Origin: Clostridia bacterium
GTDB taxonomy: Bacteria; Bacillota_A; Clostridia; Christensenellales; UBA1242
Direction: 5' to 3'
NCBI GenBank assembly: GCA_017466005.1
Contig: JAFTUZ010000053.1
Location: forward strand, 1 to 10,562
Length of the DNA stretch: 10,562 nt
A program made the translations under genes and the position numbers. Shown piece by piece: positions 1 through 6,509 of the stretch; the first letter of the stretch is position 1; each line of letters starts with the position of its first letter. The notes beneath the pieces were generated by a model. The model was not told where the DNA came from. It made no database searches and saw nothing but the letters and a program-made list of their open reading frames with translations.

Positions 1-537
1 AAAAGATGCAGGATAAACATAACCATTTTCAAAACTTAAACGACACATGAATTTAGATAATTTTTTATTGTGCATATACTTCTTATCGTTAGCGTTTAAA
101 AATTTAAAGTATTTTTTAATTGCAGTATCTACATCTGAATTAAGAATATCAAAAGTAGAATCCAAAGTGATAATAAAAGGGTCCACTATTAAATTTTCGT
201 AAAAATATTTATGTGCAATAGAATTCCATTCCGAATTTTTAAGTTTTTCACCCTCACTTTCAAAAATAGCATACTCACAAAAAGCTTTTAAATATTTATA
301 TCTAGCCTTCTTTTCTTCCCTATCTATTTTTTTAATACGCCAAGCAATACTAAACGCCGTTGGCATAGACATATTTTGTGCTTTAAATATTTTTCTTAAC
401 ATAGTATAAGAACGCAACACAAACTTAAAGTCAAACAAGAAAAACAAAATCACTAAAAGTATAATAGAAACCAAAGCCATTAATTCTGTTATAGCATTTT
501 GTAGGTATTCTACACCCGACCCAAGCCATTCAAACAT
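1..537 (-). CDS. Membrane-anchored protein of unknown function (C-terminus beyond the left edge)
   Basis: Reading the minus strand from ATG at 537 gives 179 open codons with no stop before the window edge, so the gene is partial. I do not recognise the family. The N-terminus (MFEWLGSGVEYL) is followed by one strongly hydrophobic segment at about residues 18-40 (ALVSIILLVILFFLF), then a basic, charged stretch (WRIKKIDREEKKARYKYLKAF, split here only for position, about 67-86). The rest looks soluble and mixed alpha-helical, with many Lys, Glu and aromatic residues. The likely topology is a single membrane anchor with a large cytoplasmic domain, on the positive-inside rule. The start is supported by AAGGAG six bases before the ATG and by a near-consensus promoter just upstream. 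The terminator of the upstream gene lies between the two, so it is probably transcribed independently. No catalytic motif is visible. Confidence 0.75.
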   Translation of the reverse strand, partial: MFEWLGSGVEYLQNAITELMALVSIILLVILFFLFDFKFVLRSYTMLRKIFKAQNMSMPTAFSIAWRIKKIDREEKKARYKYLKAFCEYAIFESEGEKLKNSEWNSIAHKYFYENLIVDPFIITLDSTFDILNSDVDTAIKKYFKFLNANDKKYMHNKKLSKFMCRLSFENGYVYPASF

Positions 538-573
538 AATTTTCTCCTTTATATAATTTTAATAAGTAAATAA

Positions 574-602
574 ATTATACTATATATAATTCATATTTTC
601 AA
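574..602 (-). promoter_or_regulatory. Sigma-A-type promoter for the left-edge membrane protein
   Basis: On the minus strand, TTGAAA (597-602) and TATAAT (574-579) are separated by exactly 17 bases. The predicted start of transcription is near 567, about 30 bases before the ATG at 537, and the Shine-Dalgarno sequence falls within that leader. Confidence 0.7.
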
Positions 603-632
603 GTTTTATTTAAAAATAATAAATCTTTTCCC

Positions 633-660
633 AAAAAACAAAAACACCTTTAAAAGGTGC
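633..660 (-). terminator. Intrinsic terminator of the ASCH-domain gene
   Basis: The inverted repeat CACCTT...AAGGTG (645-659) directly follows the end of the minus-strand gene that stops at 668. On the minus strand it is followed by a T-rich run (633-644). The stem is short but perfect. Confidence 0.75.
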
Positions 661-667
661 TTACTTG

Positions 668-1009
668 TTATTGTGTTTTTACTTTTATTGCCACTACGCC
701 ATACTTTAATTCTTCTAACTCCGAATAAAAACTGTGGTAAACATCTTCTACATTTTGTTTACTATCACCCGCAAATCCAATTTTATCCAAAGGTAAAGTG
801 TTAATCATTTCAGAAAAAGTATCAAAATAAATTAAATCTTCTACAATAGTTTGTAACGATTCTGTTAAATCTGGCTCTTTTTTAAAAACAATTACATCTC
901 CAACACCTATCATTCTTCTCTTTTCATCATTAAGTCTTATTTCATAAATCTTTTCACCTGATTTAATCATATTAAAATAAATTTCTTTTAATTTCATTTC
1001 GTGCAACAT
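668..1009 (-). CDS. ASCH-domain (PUA-like) protein
   Basis: This 113-residue protein has the typical size and opening of small ASCH-domain proteins. These have a PUA-like beta-barrel fold and are thought to bind RNA or act in RNA processing or translation control. The recognisable core is MKLKEIYFNMIKSGEK (5-20), then the family signature YEIRLNDEKRR (22-32), in which the E-x-R residues line the predicted ligand cleft, then VGDVIVF (36-42), a beta strand of the barrel. The C-terminus (YGVVAIKVK) forms the closing strand. The start at 1009 is backed by AAAGGA nine bases upstream; Met5 is an alternative start that matches the usual family N-terminus but lacks a comparable ribosome site. The gene lies just after the terminator of the PAP2 gene and has its own terminator. 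Exact substrate or RNA target cannot be told from sequence. Confidence 0.85.
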   Translation of the reverse strand: MLHEMKLKEIYFNMIKSGEKIYEIRLNDEKRRMIGVGDVIVFKKEPDLTESLQTIVEDLIYFDTFSEMINTLPLDKIGFAGDSKQNVEDVYHSFYSELEELKYGVVAIKVKTQ

Positions 1010-1026
1010 AAATTATTTCCTTTTTT

Positions 1027-1079
1027 AAAAAAACCATAAAATTAGCACTAAATATATAAAAAAGTGATACTATATGGTT
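1027..1079 (-). terminator. Long hairpin terminator after the PAP2 gene, bordering the ASCH leader
   Basis: AACCATA (1032-1038) pairs with TATGGTT (1073-1079), and an inner CACT (1046-1049) can pair with AGTG (1063-1066). On the minus strand the hairpin ends in a T run (1027-1033), directly followed by the ribosome site of the ASCH gene. A T run also follows it on the plus strand. I found no convincing promoter between this structure and the ASCH start, so read-through from the PAP2 gene may supply ASCH expression. Confidence 0.6.
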
Positions 1080-1092
1080 GTTTTTTGATGTT

Positions 1093-1806
1093 TTAATTGT
1101 TATTTTTTGCAATTTTTTTATTTTCTGTTAAAGCGCCTTCTGGTTGCTTTACACCTTTCTTCTTTTCCATAAAGTGCAAATAACTATGGTAGGCTATTAT
1201 ACCTAAAACTGCCATAAACGCACCAATAAACACACCGCCCAAAACATCGGTAAAATAATGCACACCTAAAATAATTCGGCTAATAGGCACAATAATTACC
1301 GCAAATGTACAAAGGCTACCTATTACATACTTAACCCAAACTTTTACTTGAGGCGAAGAAATTATAAAGTAAGCAAGCAAAATAAACACGCAAGCCGCCA
1401 TCATAGAATGCCCACTTGGAAAACTTGTAGAACTTTCTTGCATCCACCACATAGCCTCGTCTGGGCGTGGACGCATAAATATAATTTTTAATAATTTTTG
1501 GAATAACCAAGTTATTAAAACTGTTCCAGCAAAAAACCAAGCCTTTGATTTAAATTTCCAAATAATAGCCATAACTACCACTAGCGCAACTATTACATAG
1601 GTATAACCAAGTTCGGTTATTATTCTAAAAAACCAATAAGTTGCCCCGCCCATTTCACCTCGCACGCTATATGCCCAGTTTGCAATTGAGGTATCTATAC
1701 CCAAAGGTGCCATACCCACACTTGAAAGTACAACACTAACAATTATAAAACCAAGCAACAACGCACTAGCAACAATAGAAGAGATTAACCAAAATTTTTT
1801 TACCAT
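1093..1806 (-). CDS. PAP2-family membrane phosphatase
   Basis: This 237-residue polytopic membrane protein carries all three signature motifs of the PAP2 (type 2 phosphatidic acid phosphatase) superfamily. They are K-x6-RP (K107 to R114-P115, in KIIFMRPRP), PSGH (P130-H133), and SR-x5-H-x3-D (R177, H183, D187 in SRIILGVHYFTD). H183 is the expected phospho-accepting nucleophile and H133 the acid. About six hydrophobic segments are visible (near 8-30, 56-82, 90-105, 134-150, 158-178, 188-210), and the tail is charged (EKKKGVKQPEG). Bacterial members dephosphorylate phosphatidic acid, phosphatidylglycerophosphate or undecaprenyl pyrophosphate on the outer membrane face; which of these applies here is not decidable from sequence. 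The start is supported by AGGAG six bases upstream. It is not obviously in an operon with its upstream neighbour, whose terminator intervenes. Confidence 0.92.
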   Translation of the reverse strand: MVKKFWLISSIVASALLLGFIIVSVVLSSVGMAPLGIDTSIANWAYSVRGEMGGATYWFFRIITELGYTYVIVALVVVMAIIWKFKSKAWFFAGTVLITWLFQKLLKIIFMRPRPDEAMWWMQESSTSFPSGHSMMAACVFILLAYFIISSPQVKVWVKYVIGSLCTFAVIIVPISRIILGVHYFTDVLGGVFIGAFMAVLGIIAYHSYLHFMEKKKGVKQPEGALTENKKIAKNNN

Positions 1807-1922
1807 ACTATACTCCTAATAAATTTATCTTTTGCAATACATTTAGTTTGGTTTGTTATAAAAAATTTATTTATACATATATGTTATCTAATAAATAAAA
1901 ATAAAGCAACCAATTATTAAAA

Positions 1923-1950
1923 TAAAAAAACTTCTAGTTTATAGAAGTTT
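1923..1950 (-). terminator. Intrinsic terminator of the unknown 300-residue gene
   Basis: AAACTTCTA (1928-1936) pairs with TAGAAGTTT (1942-1950) around a 5-base loop. The minus-strand product continues into a run of T. It begins at the base next to the stop codon at 1951-1953 and can also work for plus-strand transcripts. Confidence 0.8.
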
Positions 1951-2853
1951 TTACATAAAATTTTTATTGGTTAAATTATTTTGCTCTTCTTTTTCAATTA
2001 TTTTATCCACATAACAACCTACCGAGTCTATAACTTTATCCATAAGCAAATTCATACCATCTATGCGTTTAGAGTTATAATTAGTTATGTCCTCTTCGTG
2101 CCAACCATTTAATTTATTTAAAAAATGCCCCACAATAGTATTATCTCTTTTCTTGTTTTCTTTTGCTTTTTCTGAAAAGAAAATTCGTGGATTATTGTGC
2201 ACTATTATTTCTTTTTCTTTTCTTAACATTTCCGCAATCTCTTTTTCATCTGTATCAATTTTTTCAAAAGTTAATGCACTTAAAAAATCTTCTTTTAAAC
2301 GTATTTCCCCCATAGTTTTAGGAGTATAATCCAAAATTTGACTAAACCACAAGGCATTTTGATAATAACTATACCAACCAGTTTTAACAATGTTTGGTTT
2401 AAATTCGGTACCATAGTTTTTATATCTCGCTTGAACTAGAGGTTCTTGCAAATTTTTTTCATTAAAATAATTAGTTTTTTTTGTATCTACTTTATAACTA
2501 TTAGAATATGGTAAAATTATCTGTTCTGCCAAACTATTTGGCCTAAAAAAGGAATACTCTATATTATAACCATCAACCTCACCAACGGTTACACCACTTT
2601 CTTTAATTAAATCTATTTTATGCCCTAGTGGTGATATATCAGTTTTTACTACTGCTAAATTTTGATTTTCATCTATTAATTGAATAACATCATAATAAGA
2701 ACCTGTTATTTGTTTTTTATCAACACAAATACCGTGATTTAAATAATAATTTTTTCTAGATTCCAATAATTTTTCATAATCTAACTGCACATTATAAGCG
2801 GTTAATTCTTTATCTTTTTTAGCGTAAACTGGTATAGAAATTTCTTTTATCAT
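1951..2853 (-). CDS. Hypothetical protein, 300 residues, family not recognised
   Basis: A soluble-looking protein with no signal peptide or membrane segment. The N-terminal part (1-75) is mixed beta/charged (MIKEISIPVYAKKDKEL, then YDVIQLIDENQNLAVV). The middle (95-195) is rich in Tyr, Asn and Trp, with stretches such as GYNIEYSFFRPNSLAEQI, TEFKPNIVKTGWYSYYQNAL and GEIRLKEDFLSAL. The C-terminal third is strongly charged and helical (EKEIAEMLRKEKEIIVHNN, DKVIDSVGCYVDKIIEKEE). I find no nucleotide-binding, metal-binding or catalytic signature. The gene has its own strong promoter and terminator, so it is a single-gene transcription unit divergent from the dehydrogenase. The ATG at 2853 has AAAGGA nine bases upstream. 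An ATG two codons earlier is immediately followed by TAA, so it cannot be the start. Confidence 0.8.
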   Translation of the reverse strand: MIKEISIPVYAKKDKELTAYNVQLDYEKLLESRKNYYLNHGICVDKKQITGSYYDVIQLIDENQNLAVVKTDISPLGHKIDLIKESGVTVGEVDGYNIEYSFFRPNSLAEQIILPYSNSYKVDTKKTNYFNEKNLQEPLVQARYKNYGTEFKPNIVKTGWYSYYQNALWFSQILDYTPKTMGEIRLKEDFLSALTFEKIDTDEKEIAEMLRKEKEIIVHNNPRIFFSEKAKENKKRDNTIVGHFLNKLNGWHEEDITNYNSKRIDGMNLLMDKVIDSVGCYVDKIIEKEEQNNLTNKNFM

Positions 2854-2887
2854 TTACATTTTTCCTTTGTAATATTCTGTTACAAAA

Positions 2888-2916
2888 ATTATACTATATA
2901 AGATATTTAAAGTCAA
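2888..2916 (-). promoter_or_regulatory. Promoter of the unknown 300-residue gene
   Basis: Minus-strand TTGACT (2911-2916) and TATAAT (2888-2893) are separated by 17 bases. Transcription should start near 2881, leaving a leader of about 28 bases that carries the AAAGGA ribosome site before the ATG at 2853. Confidence 0.8.
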
Positions 2917-2990
2917 TATTTTATTTTTATAAAACAACAAATATTATAACATTTTTTGTTTAATAAAAAAATTAAACTTTAACAATATAT

Positions 2991-3019
2991 TTGCCAAATA
3001 AAAATTAAAATGCTAAAAT
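2991..3019 (+). promoter_or_regulatory. Extended -10 promoter that starts transcription at the dehydrogenase ATG
   Basis: TTGCCA (2991-2996), a 17-base spacer ending in TGC, and TAAAAT (3014-3019) form an extended -10 promoter. Standard spacing places the first transcribed base at about 3026, which is the A of the ATG. The bases before the ATG contain no Shine-Dalgarno-like sequence, fitting a leaderless mRNA. Confidence 0.6.
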
Positions 3020-3025
3020 AAAATT

Positions 3026-3838
3026 ATGAAAAATATTTTAGTAACAGGTGCTTGTGGCGGTATGGGAAAAGCCACTTGCAAAATTTTAATTGAAAATGGT
3101 TATAATGTTTTTGGAATAGATGTTACCGAGTGTAATAACCCTAATTTACACTATGTAAAAACAGATATTACTAATCTTGAAAGTATAGAAAACGCTTTTA
3201 GTATAATATCAGAAAAAGTGGATAAATTAGATGCAATTGTACACTTTGCAGGCATATATAACCTTAATTCGCTTTTAGAAATTAGTGAAGAAGAATTTAT
3301 TAGAATTTTTAATATAAATATGTTTGGTATGTATAGAATAAATAAAGTGTTTGCACCACTACTTAAACAAGGTTCCAGAATTGTTATAACTTCTAGCGAA
3401 TTAGGCCCGCTAGACCCTTTGCCTTTTACTGGGCTTTATGGCATAACAAAAACAACAATAGAAAAGTATGCTTATTCACTTAGAATGGAAGTTCAGTTGC
3501 TTGGAATAGATGTGGTAATTTTACGCCCTGGTGCAGTAGATACTGGATTATTGCCTGCTTCTACTAGGGCAATAGATAAATTTTGTGAAAACACAAAACT
3601 ATATAAATACAATTCTAATAAGTTTAGGCAAATAACAAATATGGTAGAATCTAAAAATATTCCACCAGAAAAAATTGCACAATTAACACTTAAAATTTTA
3701 AAAGCAAAAAAGCCAAAATATGTTTATAACATTAATAGAAACAAACTATTAAGACTGCTAAACTTTTTGCCACAAAAAATGCAAACAAAAATAATTAAAA
3801 AAATACTTTTACCACCAAAAAACAAAAATAAAAAATAG
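3026..3838 (+). CDS. Short-chain dehydrogenase/reductase (SDR family)
   Basis: A 270-residue classical-type SDR with a Rossmann fold. The cofactor motif TGACGGMG (T7-G14) follows the first strand. D32 at the end of strand 2 (FGIDVT) favours NAD(H) over NADP(H). The fourth-strand motif is HFAG (73-76, where NNAG is usual). N97 (FNINMFG) is the structural Asn, ITSS (121-124) supplies the catalytic Ser, and Y138-x3-K142 (YGITK) is the catalytic pair, followed by RPGAVDTG (167-174) near the cofactor. The C-terminal 45 residues are unusually basic and Leu-rich (RNKLLRLLNFLPQKMQTKII), which may give membrane association, as in retinol- or steroid-dehydrogenase-like SDRs. The substrate is unknown. 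No ribosome-binding site precedes the ATG, and the predicted transcript begins at the start codon itself. It stops with TAG, unlike its mostly TAA-ending neighbours. Confidence 0.9.
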   Translation: MKNILVTGACGGMGKATCKILIENGYNVFGIDVTECNNPNLHYVKTDITNLESIENAFSIISEKVDKLDAIVHFAGIYNLNSLLEISEEEFIRIFNINMFGMYRINKVFAPLLKQGSRIVITSSELGPLDPLPFTGLYGITKTTIEKYAYSLRMEVQLLGIDVVILRPGAVDTGLLPASTRAIDKFCENTKLYKYNSNKFRQITNMVESKNIPPEKIAQLTLKILKAKKPKYVYNINRNKLLRLLNFLPQKMQTKIIKKILLPPKNKNKK

Positions 3839-3879
3839 ATATTTATAAAAAAATTTTATATAAAAATTTAATTTTGTTC

Positions 3880-3908
3880 TTGACAATTTTTTTAAAAATT
3901 GCTAAACT
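3880..3908 (+). promoter_or_regulatory. Probable promoter of the drug-exporter gene, with long leader
   Basis: TTGACA (3880-3885), a 17-base spacer ending in TGC, and TAAACT (3903-3908) give a consensus -35 with an extended -10. The start would be near 3915, creating a leader of about 207 bases before the ATG at 4122. It lies only about 40 bases after the dehydrogenase stop. Confidence 0.6.
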
Positions 3909-3945
3909 AATATTGCTTAAAACGACACATTAATCAAGAATTTAT

Positions 3946-3972
3946 ATGTTTTTAAAACCAGATTTTAACTAA
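3946..3972 (+). other. Possible 8-codon leader ORF overlapping a terminator hairpin
   Basis: ATG at 3946 opens a reading frame encoding MFLKPDFN followed by TAA. It starts about 31 bases after the predicted transcription start, and its codons 4 to 8 coincide with the left arm of the hairpin at 3955-3994. That arrangement resembles ribosome-mediated attenuation leaders. Only a weak purine stretch (AAGAA) precedes it, so it may be a chance ORF in AT-rich DNA. Confidence 0.25.
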
Positions 3973-3998
3973 TTTTTTAATTAAAATGTGGTTTTTTT
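3955..3998 (+). terminator. First leader hairpin: terminator of the dehydrogenase or attenuator of the exporter
   Basis: AAACCA (3955-3960) pairs with TGGTTT (3989-3994). After one G-G mismatch, ATTTTAA (3962-3968) pairs with TTAAAAT (3981-3987). A run of seven T (3992-3998) follows. It lies downstream of the promoter at 3880-3908, so it may stop both dehydrogenase read-through and the exporter leader transcript. Confidence 0.6.
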
Positions 3999-4008
3999 AA
4001 CCCAAAAT

Positions 4009-4030
4009 AAAGTGATAAGTTTTTCACTTT
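4009..4030 (+). other. Second leader hairpin
   Basis: AAAGTGA (4009-4015) pairs perfectly with TCACTTT (4024-4030) around an 8-base loop. The CACT arm (4025-4028) could instead pair with AGTG (4061-4064) in the loop of the following terminator, giving a weak alternative fold. Confidence 0.45.
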
Positions 4031-4053
4031 TGTTTACATAATTCTTATTAAAG

Positions 4054-4083
4054 AAACGGCAGTGCAAAATAGCCGTTTTTTTT
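4054..4083 (+). terminator. Strong intrinsic terminator immediately upstream of the exporter gene
   Basis: AAACGGC (4054-4060) pairs with GCCGTTT (4072-4078), and the T run extends through 4083. This is the most GC-rich stem in this intergenic region. Only 38 bases separate the T run from the ATG at 4122, and I see no promoter there, so exporter transcription seems to have to pass this terminator. Confidence 0.8.
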
Positions 4084-4121
4084 GTTTTTTAAGAATAAAA
4101 TTTAATTAAAAGGATAAAAAA

Positions 4122-5627
4122 ATGAATACTAAAAACAAAACAATCCCTGTTTTTATAGTTGCCGCATTTGCTGTGTTTTTGGCTACATTTAACGAAACAT
4201 TTATGAATGTTGCCCTTGCAGATATGTGTGCAAGTTTGGGCGTTGGTTTTTCTACTATTCAATGGCTTGTAACTGCATATATGTTAGGTGCTGCCATTAT
4301 GGTTCCTGTTTCGGCTTTTATGTTTAGAAAAGTTCCAACAAAAATTTTATTTTTATGCACCGTAGGTTGCTTTATTGTTGGTAGCCTACTTGGTGCTCTT
4401 GCTGGAAACAACTTCATTTTAGTGCTTGTGGCAAGAATAATTCAAGCAATTGGTTCGGGTATGCTTATACCTGTTGCTATGAATATTGTTTTAATAATTG
4501 CACCAAAAGAAAAACTAGGCTCATACATGGGTATTATGGGTGCTATGACCACATTAGGCCCATCACTTAGTGTAATTATTGCTGGCTTGTTACTTACTAT
4601 TAGCGACTTCCACATTTTATTCTGGGTGTTTGGCGCTTTATGTTTAATTTGCTTTATTTTAGGTGCCATTTTTGTAGGCAATGTTGCAAAACTTTCTAAA
4701 CCAAAACTTGATGTATTATCGGTTATTTTAATTAGTATTGCTCTTATTGGTATTTTATTTGCAATTTCATTTGTGTTTAGCATGTGGTATATTGCTTTAA
4801 TTGCATTAGCACTTGGTGTGTTAGCACTTGTTTGGTTTGTGTTAAGGCAACGCAAATTACCCGACCCACTTATTAACATTGAACCACTTAAAGTAAAAGC
4901 ATTTTCTATTTCAGTTATATTAAATATGCTTGCTTTGATTATGGTATTTGCATTTAATGTAATACTTCCACAATACTTACAATCTGTAACTGGTGTTGAT
5001 GCATTAACCGCATCACTTACATTATTCCCTGCAATATTCTTGTGTTGTGTAATTTCGCCAATTGCTGGTAAAATTTATGATAAACACGGTGCTAAATGGT
5101 TGCTTATAATTGGATTTGCTTTAATGGCAATTTTTGCCGTACTTTTGGCATTGTTTATATCATCTCCTAGCCTTGTTCTTTTAGGCGCACTTTATGTACC
5201 TGTTATTGTTGGGTCTGCGTTTATTATTGGTCCAGTTCAAAGTTACGGATTATCTTCTTTAAAACCAGAACAAAACCCACACGGTGTTACAATATTTAGC
5301 ACAGGTTTCCAAATTGCTGGTTGTATAGGCGCATCACTTTTTGCAAGTGCATATGCGGCAATTATTGGAAATAGCGCAAACTTTGCACAAGCATCTAACA
5401 CATCATTCTTAATTATTGGCTTAATTATTGCTGGTGTTGCTGTTTTAGGTTTGGTGTTATCTTTAATTTTAAACCATTTGAAACGCAAAGAAAACAACCA
5501 ACCTAAAGCCCAACTTGAAGAAAACACTGATGCTGATGCAAAAGAAAATAATACAGAAGAAAAAATAGAAGAAAATAATGTTAACGAAGAAAACAACGAA
5601 GAAACAACTGTTATTGAAGGTAAATAA
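4122..5627 (+). CDS. DHA2-type (14-helix) MFS multidrug exporter-like transporter
   Basis: This 501-residue membrane protein matches the drug:H+ antiporter DHA2 (EmrB/QacA/LmrB-like) branch of the major facilitator superfamily. Helix 1 carries FLATFNETFMNVAL (19-32), the family's helix-1 signature in its N-E-T form. QWLVTAYMLG (47-56) opens helix 2, and the helix 2-3 loop is a degenerate motif A (FMFRKVPTK). R105 in ARIIQAIGSG is the motif B arginine, and MGAMTTLGPSLS (139-150) is the antiporter motif C. GKIYDKHGAKW (316-326) is the second-half motif A. About 14 hydrophobic segments end near residue 450, followed by a 49-residue Glu/Asn-rich cytoplasmic tail (453-501) that is longer than usual. 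AAAGGA lies seven bases before the ATG. The substrate is unknown; drug or toxic-metabolite export is the family role. The terminator-rich leader suggests regulated read-through. Confidence 0.9.
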   Translation: MNTKNKTIPVFIVAAFAVFLATFNETFMNVALADMCASLGVGFSTIQWLVTAYMLGAAIMVPVSAFMFRKVPTKILFLCTVGCFIVGSLLGALAGNNFILVLVARIIQAIGSGMLIPVAMNIVLIIAPKEKLGSYMGIMGAMTTLGPSLSVIIAGLLLTISDFHILFWVFGALCLICFILGAIFVGNVAKLSKPKLDVLSVILISIALIGILFAISFVFSMWYIALIALALGVLALVWFVLRQRKLPDPLINIEPLKVKAFSISVILNMLALIMVFAFNVILPQYLQSVTGVDALTASLTLFPAIFLCCVISPIAGKIYDKHGAKWLLIIGFALMAIFAVLLALFISSPSLVLLGALYVPVIVGSAFIIGPVQSYGLSSLKPEQNPHGVTIFSTGFQIAGCIGASLFASAYAAIIGNSANFAQASNTSFLIIGLIIAGVAVLGLVLSLILNHLKRKENNQPKAQLEENTDADAKENNTEEKIEENNVNEENNEETTVIEGK

Positions 5628-5630
5628 CAA

Positions 5631-5658
5631 AAAATCGCAGTAAAAACTGCGATTTTTT
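5631..5658. terminator. Bidirectional terminator between convergent genes
   Basis: A perfect 10-base inverted repeat, AAAATCGCAG (5631-5640) and CTGCGATTTT (5647-5656), encloses the loop TAAAAA. There is a T run on both strands. It lies between the exporter stop (5627) and the stop of the convergent amidase-like gene (5657). A twin with one swapped base pair is at 10014-10039. Confidence 0.9.
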
Positions 5659-6361
5659 ATTTACAAGCTTTTATAAATGCCATAAATATTGCATTATGGT
5701 TTTTATCTATTTTATATAAAGATTCTGGATGAAAACAAACCCCCACAAAAAACTTTTTGTTTTTAGCTTCGGTAATTTCTATATTACCATCTTCATCCAC
5801 TCCTACAACATCTAACATTAAAGCATCCTTTAGTGTATAAATATGCCTAGAATTTACTGCAAATTTTGTTGTTTTAACTATTTTATAAAAATTAGAATTT
5901 TTATTAATTTGCACATTATGAACATATTGTTTTTCTTTTTGGTTATGAAAATCTGGATTAGACACTAATTTAGTTTTGCCACCTAATGCCCTTATCATAT
6001 TGTTATGCCCTGCGCAAGTTGCCAAAAGGGGAATATTATTTTTATAACAATATCTAGCAACCCACATTTCATAAACATCGTTAGTATATCCACCAGCAAT
6101 AACAATACCATCACATAATTTAATTTGCGCTATTAAATTTTCTTTTTCTTTTTTTGTTAATATGTTGTTTAGATTTTTAGACATTTCTTCTTCATTGTTA
6201 TTATCTACTAATATAATGTTTGAATTAGTTGGCAGCAATGCTATTGCTATACCACCATTTGAATAAATAGCGTCTTTAATTTCATCCCTTACAAATGTAT
6301 TGTTAAACTTGTTTTTTATTTCCATATGTTTTGCCAAAATACCTATTATTGGTTTATTCAT
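5657..6361 (-). CDS. Class I glutamine amidotransferase-like hydrolase (peptidase C26, gamma-glutamyl-GABA hydrolase family)
   Basis: A 234-residue cytoplasmic protein with the class I GATase fold. The N-terminus KPIIGILAK (3-11) is the typical first strand. GIVIAGGYTND (85-95) matches the substrate-loop motif that in PuuD-like enzymes reads PGG-x-D. ATCAGHN (114-120) is the nucleophile elbow with C116, VNSRH (169-173) is the conserved segment before the active site, and FHPE (210-213) supplies catalytic H211 and E213. The triad therefore looks intact. Length is close to the family norm of about 240. Members hydrolyse gamma-glutamyl amides such as gamma-glutamyl-GABA; the true substrate here is unknown. 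A strong AGGAGG lies six bases before the ATG. The ATG overlaps the end of the upstream permease frame by 8 bases (ATGAATAA), implying translational coupling and a shared pathway. Confidence 0.87.
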   Translation of the reverse strand: MNKPIIGILAKHMEIKNKFNNTFVRDEIKDAIYSNGGIAIALLPTNSNIILVDNNNEEEMSKNLNNILTKKEKENLIAQIKLCDGIVIAGGYTNDVYEMWVARYCYKNNIPLLATCAGHNNMIRALGGKTKLVSNPDFHNQKEKQYVHNVQINKNSNFYKIVKTTKFAVNSRHIYTLKDALMLDVVGVDEDGNIEITEAKNKKFFVGVCFHPESLYKIDKNHNAIFMAFIKACK

Positions 6362-6503
6362 TTAACCCCTCCTGTTTTATATAAAATCTGCTTATAAAAA
6401 TTGCAGAAAGTAAAGTAAAAATAGAGAATACTGCAAGCACCAATAAAGCAAGCCCAACACTTACCGTTGTTATTGCAAAAGCAACCAAAATATTTGCAAT
6501 CAT
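6354..6503 (-). CDS. Downstream fragment of the split MFS permease (last two membrane helices)
   Basis: This 49-residue frame begins at ATG 6501-6503 and is in the same frame as the permease that stops at TAA 6510-6512; the three codons in between are open (stop, Gly, Ile, Met). It encodes two consecutive hydrophobic helices (about residues 2-20 and 21-38, e.g. NILVAFAITTVSVGLALLVL) and a short polar end (FYIKQEGLNE). Added to the 357 upstream residues it gives about 408 residues and 12 helices, the normal MFS size. The preceding TAAGG, partly made by the stop codon itself, could act as a weak ribosome site for reinitiation. Its stop overlaps the start of the hydrolase gene. It is either a separately made piece, the far end of a read-through product, or a dead remnant. 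Confidence 0.7.
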   Translation of the reverse strand: MIANILVAFAITTVSVGLALLVLAVFSIFTLLSAIFISRFYIKQEGLNE

Positions 6504-6509
6504 AATACC

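Noticed and set aside
2087..2329. Plus-strand 80-codon hydrophobic frame
   Set aside because: It is antisense to the lysine/glutamate-rich end of the 300-residue gene; runs of Phe, Leu and Ser arise from reversing Lys/Glu codons.
3839..3880. A/T-only palindrome after the dehydrogenase as its terminator
   Set aside because: The pairing contains no G-C pair and can be drawn many ways in such AT-rich sequence; the hairpin at 3955-3998 is a better candidate.
3986..4000. Four-codon ORF (MWFF) in the leader
   Set aside because: It has no ribosome site and consists mainly of the terminator T run; it is likely chance.
4084..4121. Promoter after the strong leader terminator
   Set aside because: No -35/-10 pair with 16-18 base spacing exists between the T run and the ribosome site, and the space is too short for one plus a leader.
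4442..4879. Minus-strand frame inside the drug-exporter gene
   Set aside because: It lies opposite a clear MFS coding sequence, has no ribosome site and no recognisable protein features. The frame at 5243-5596 is rejected for the same reason.
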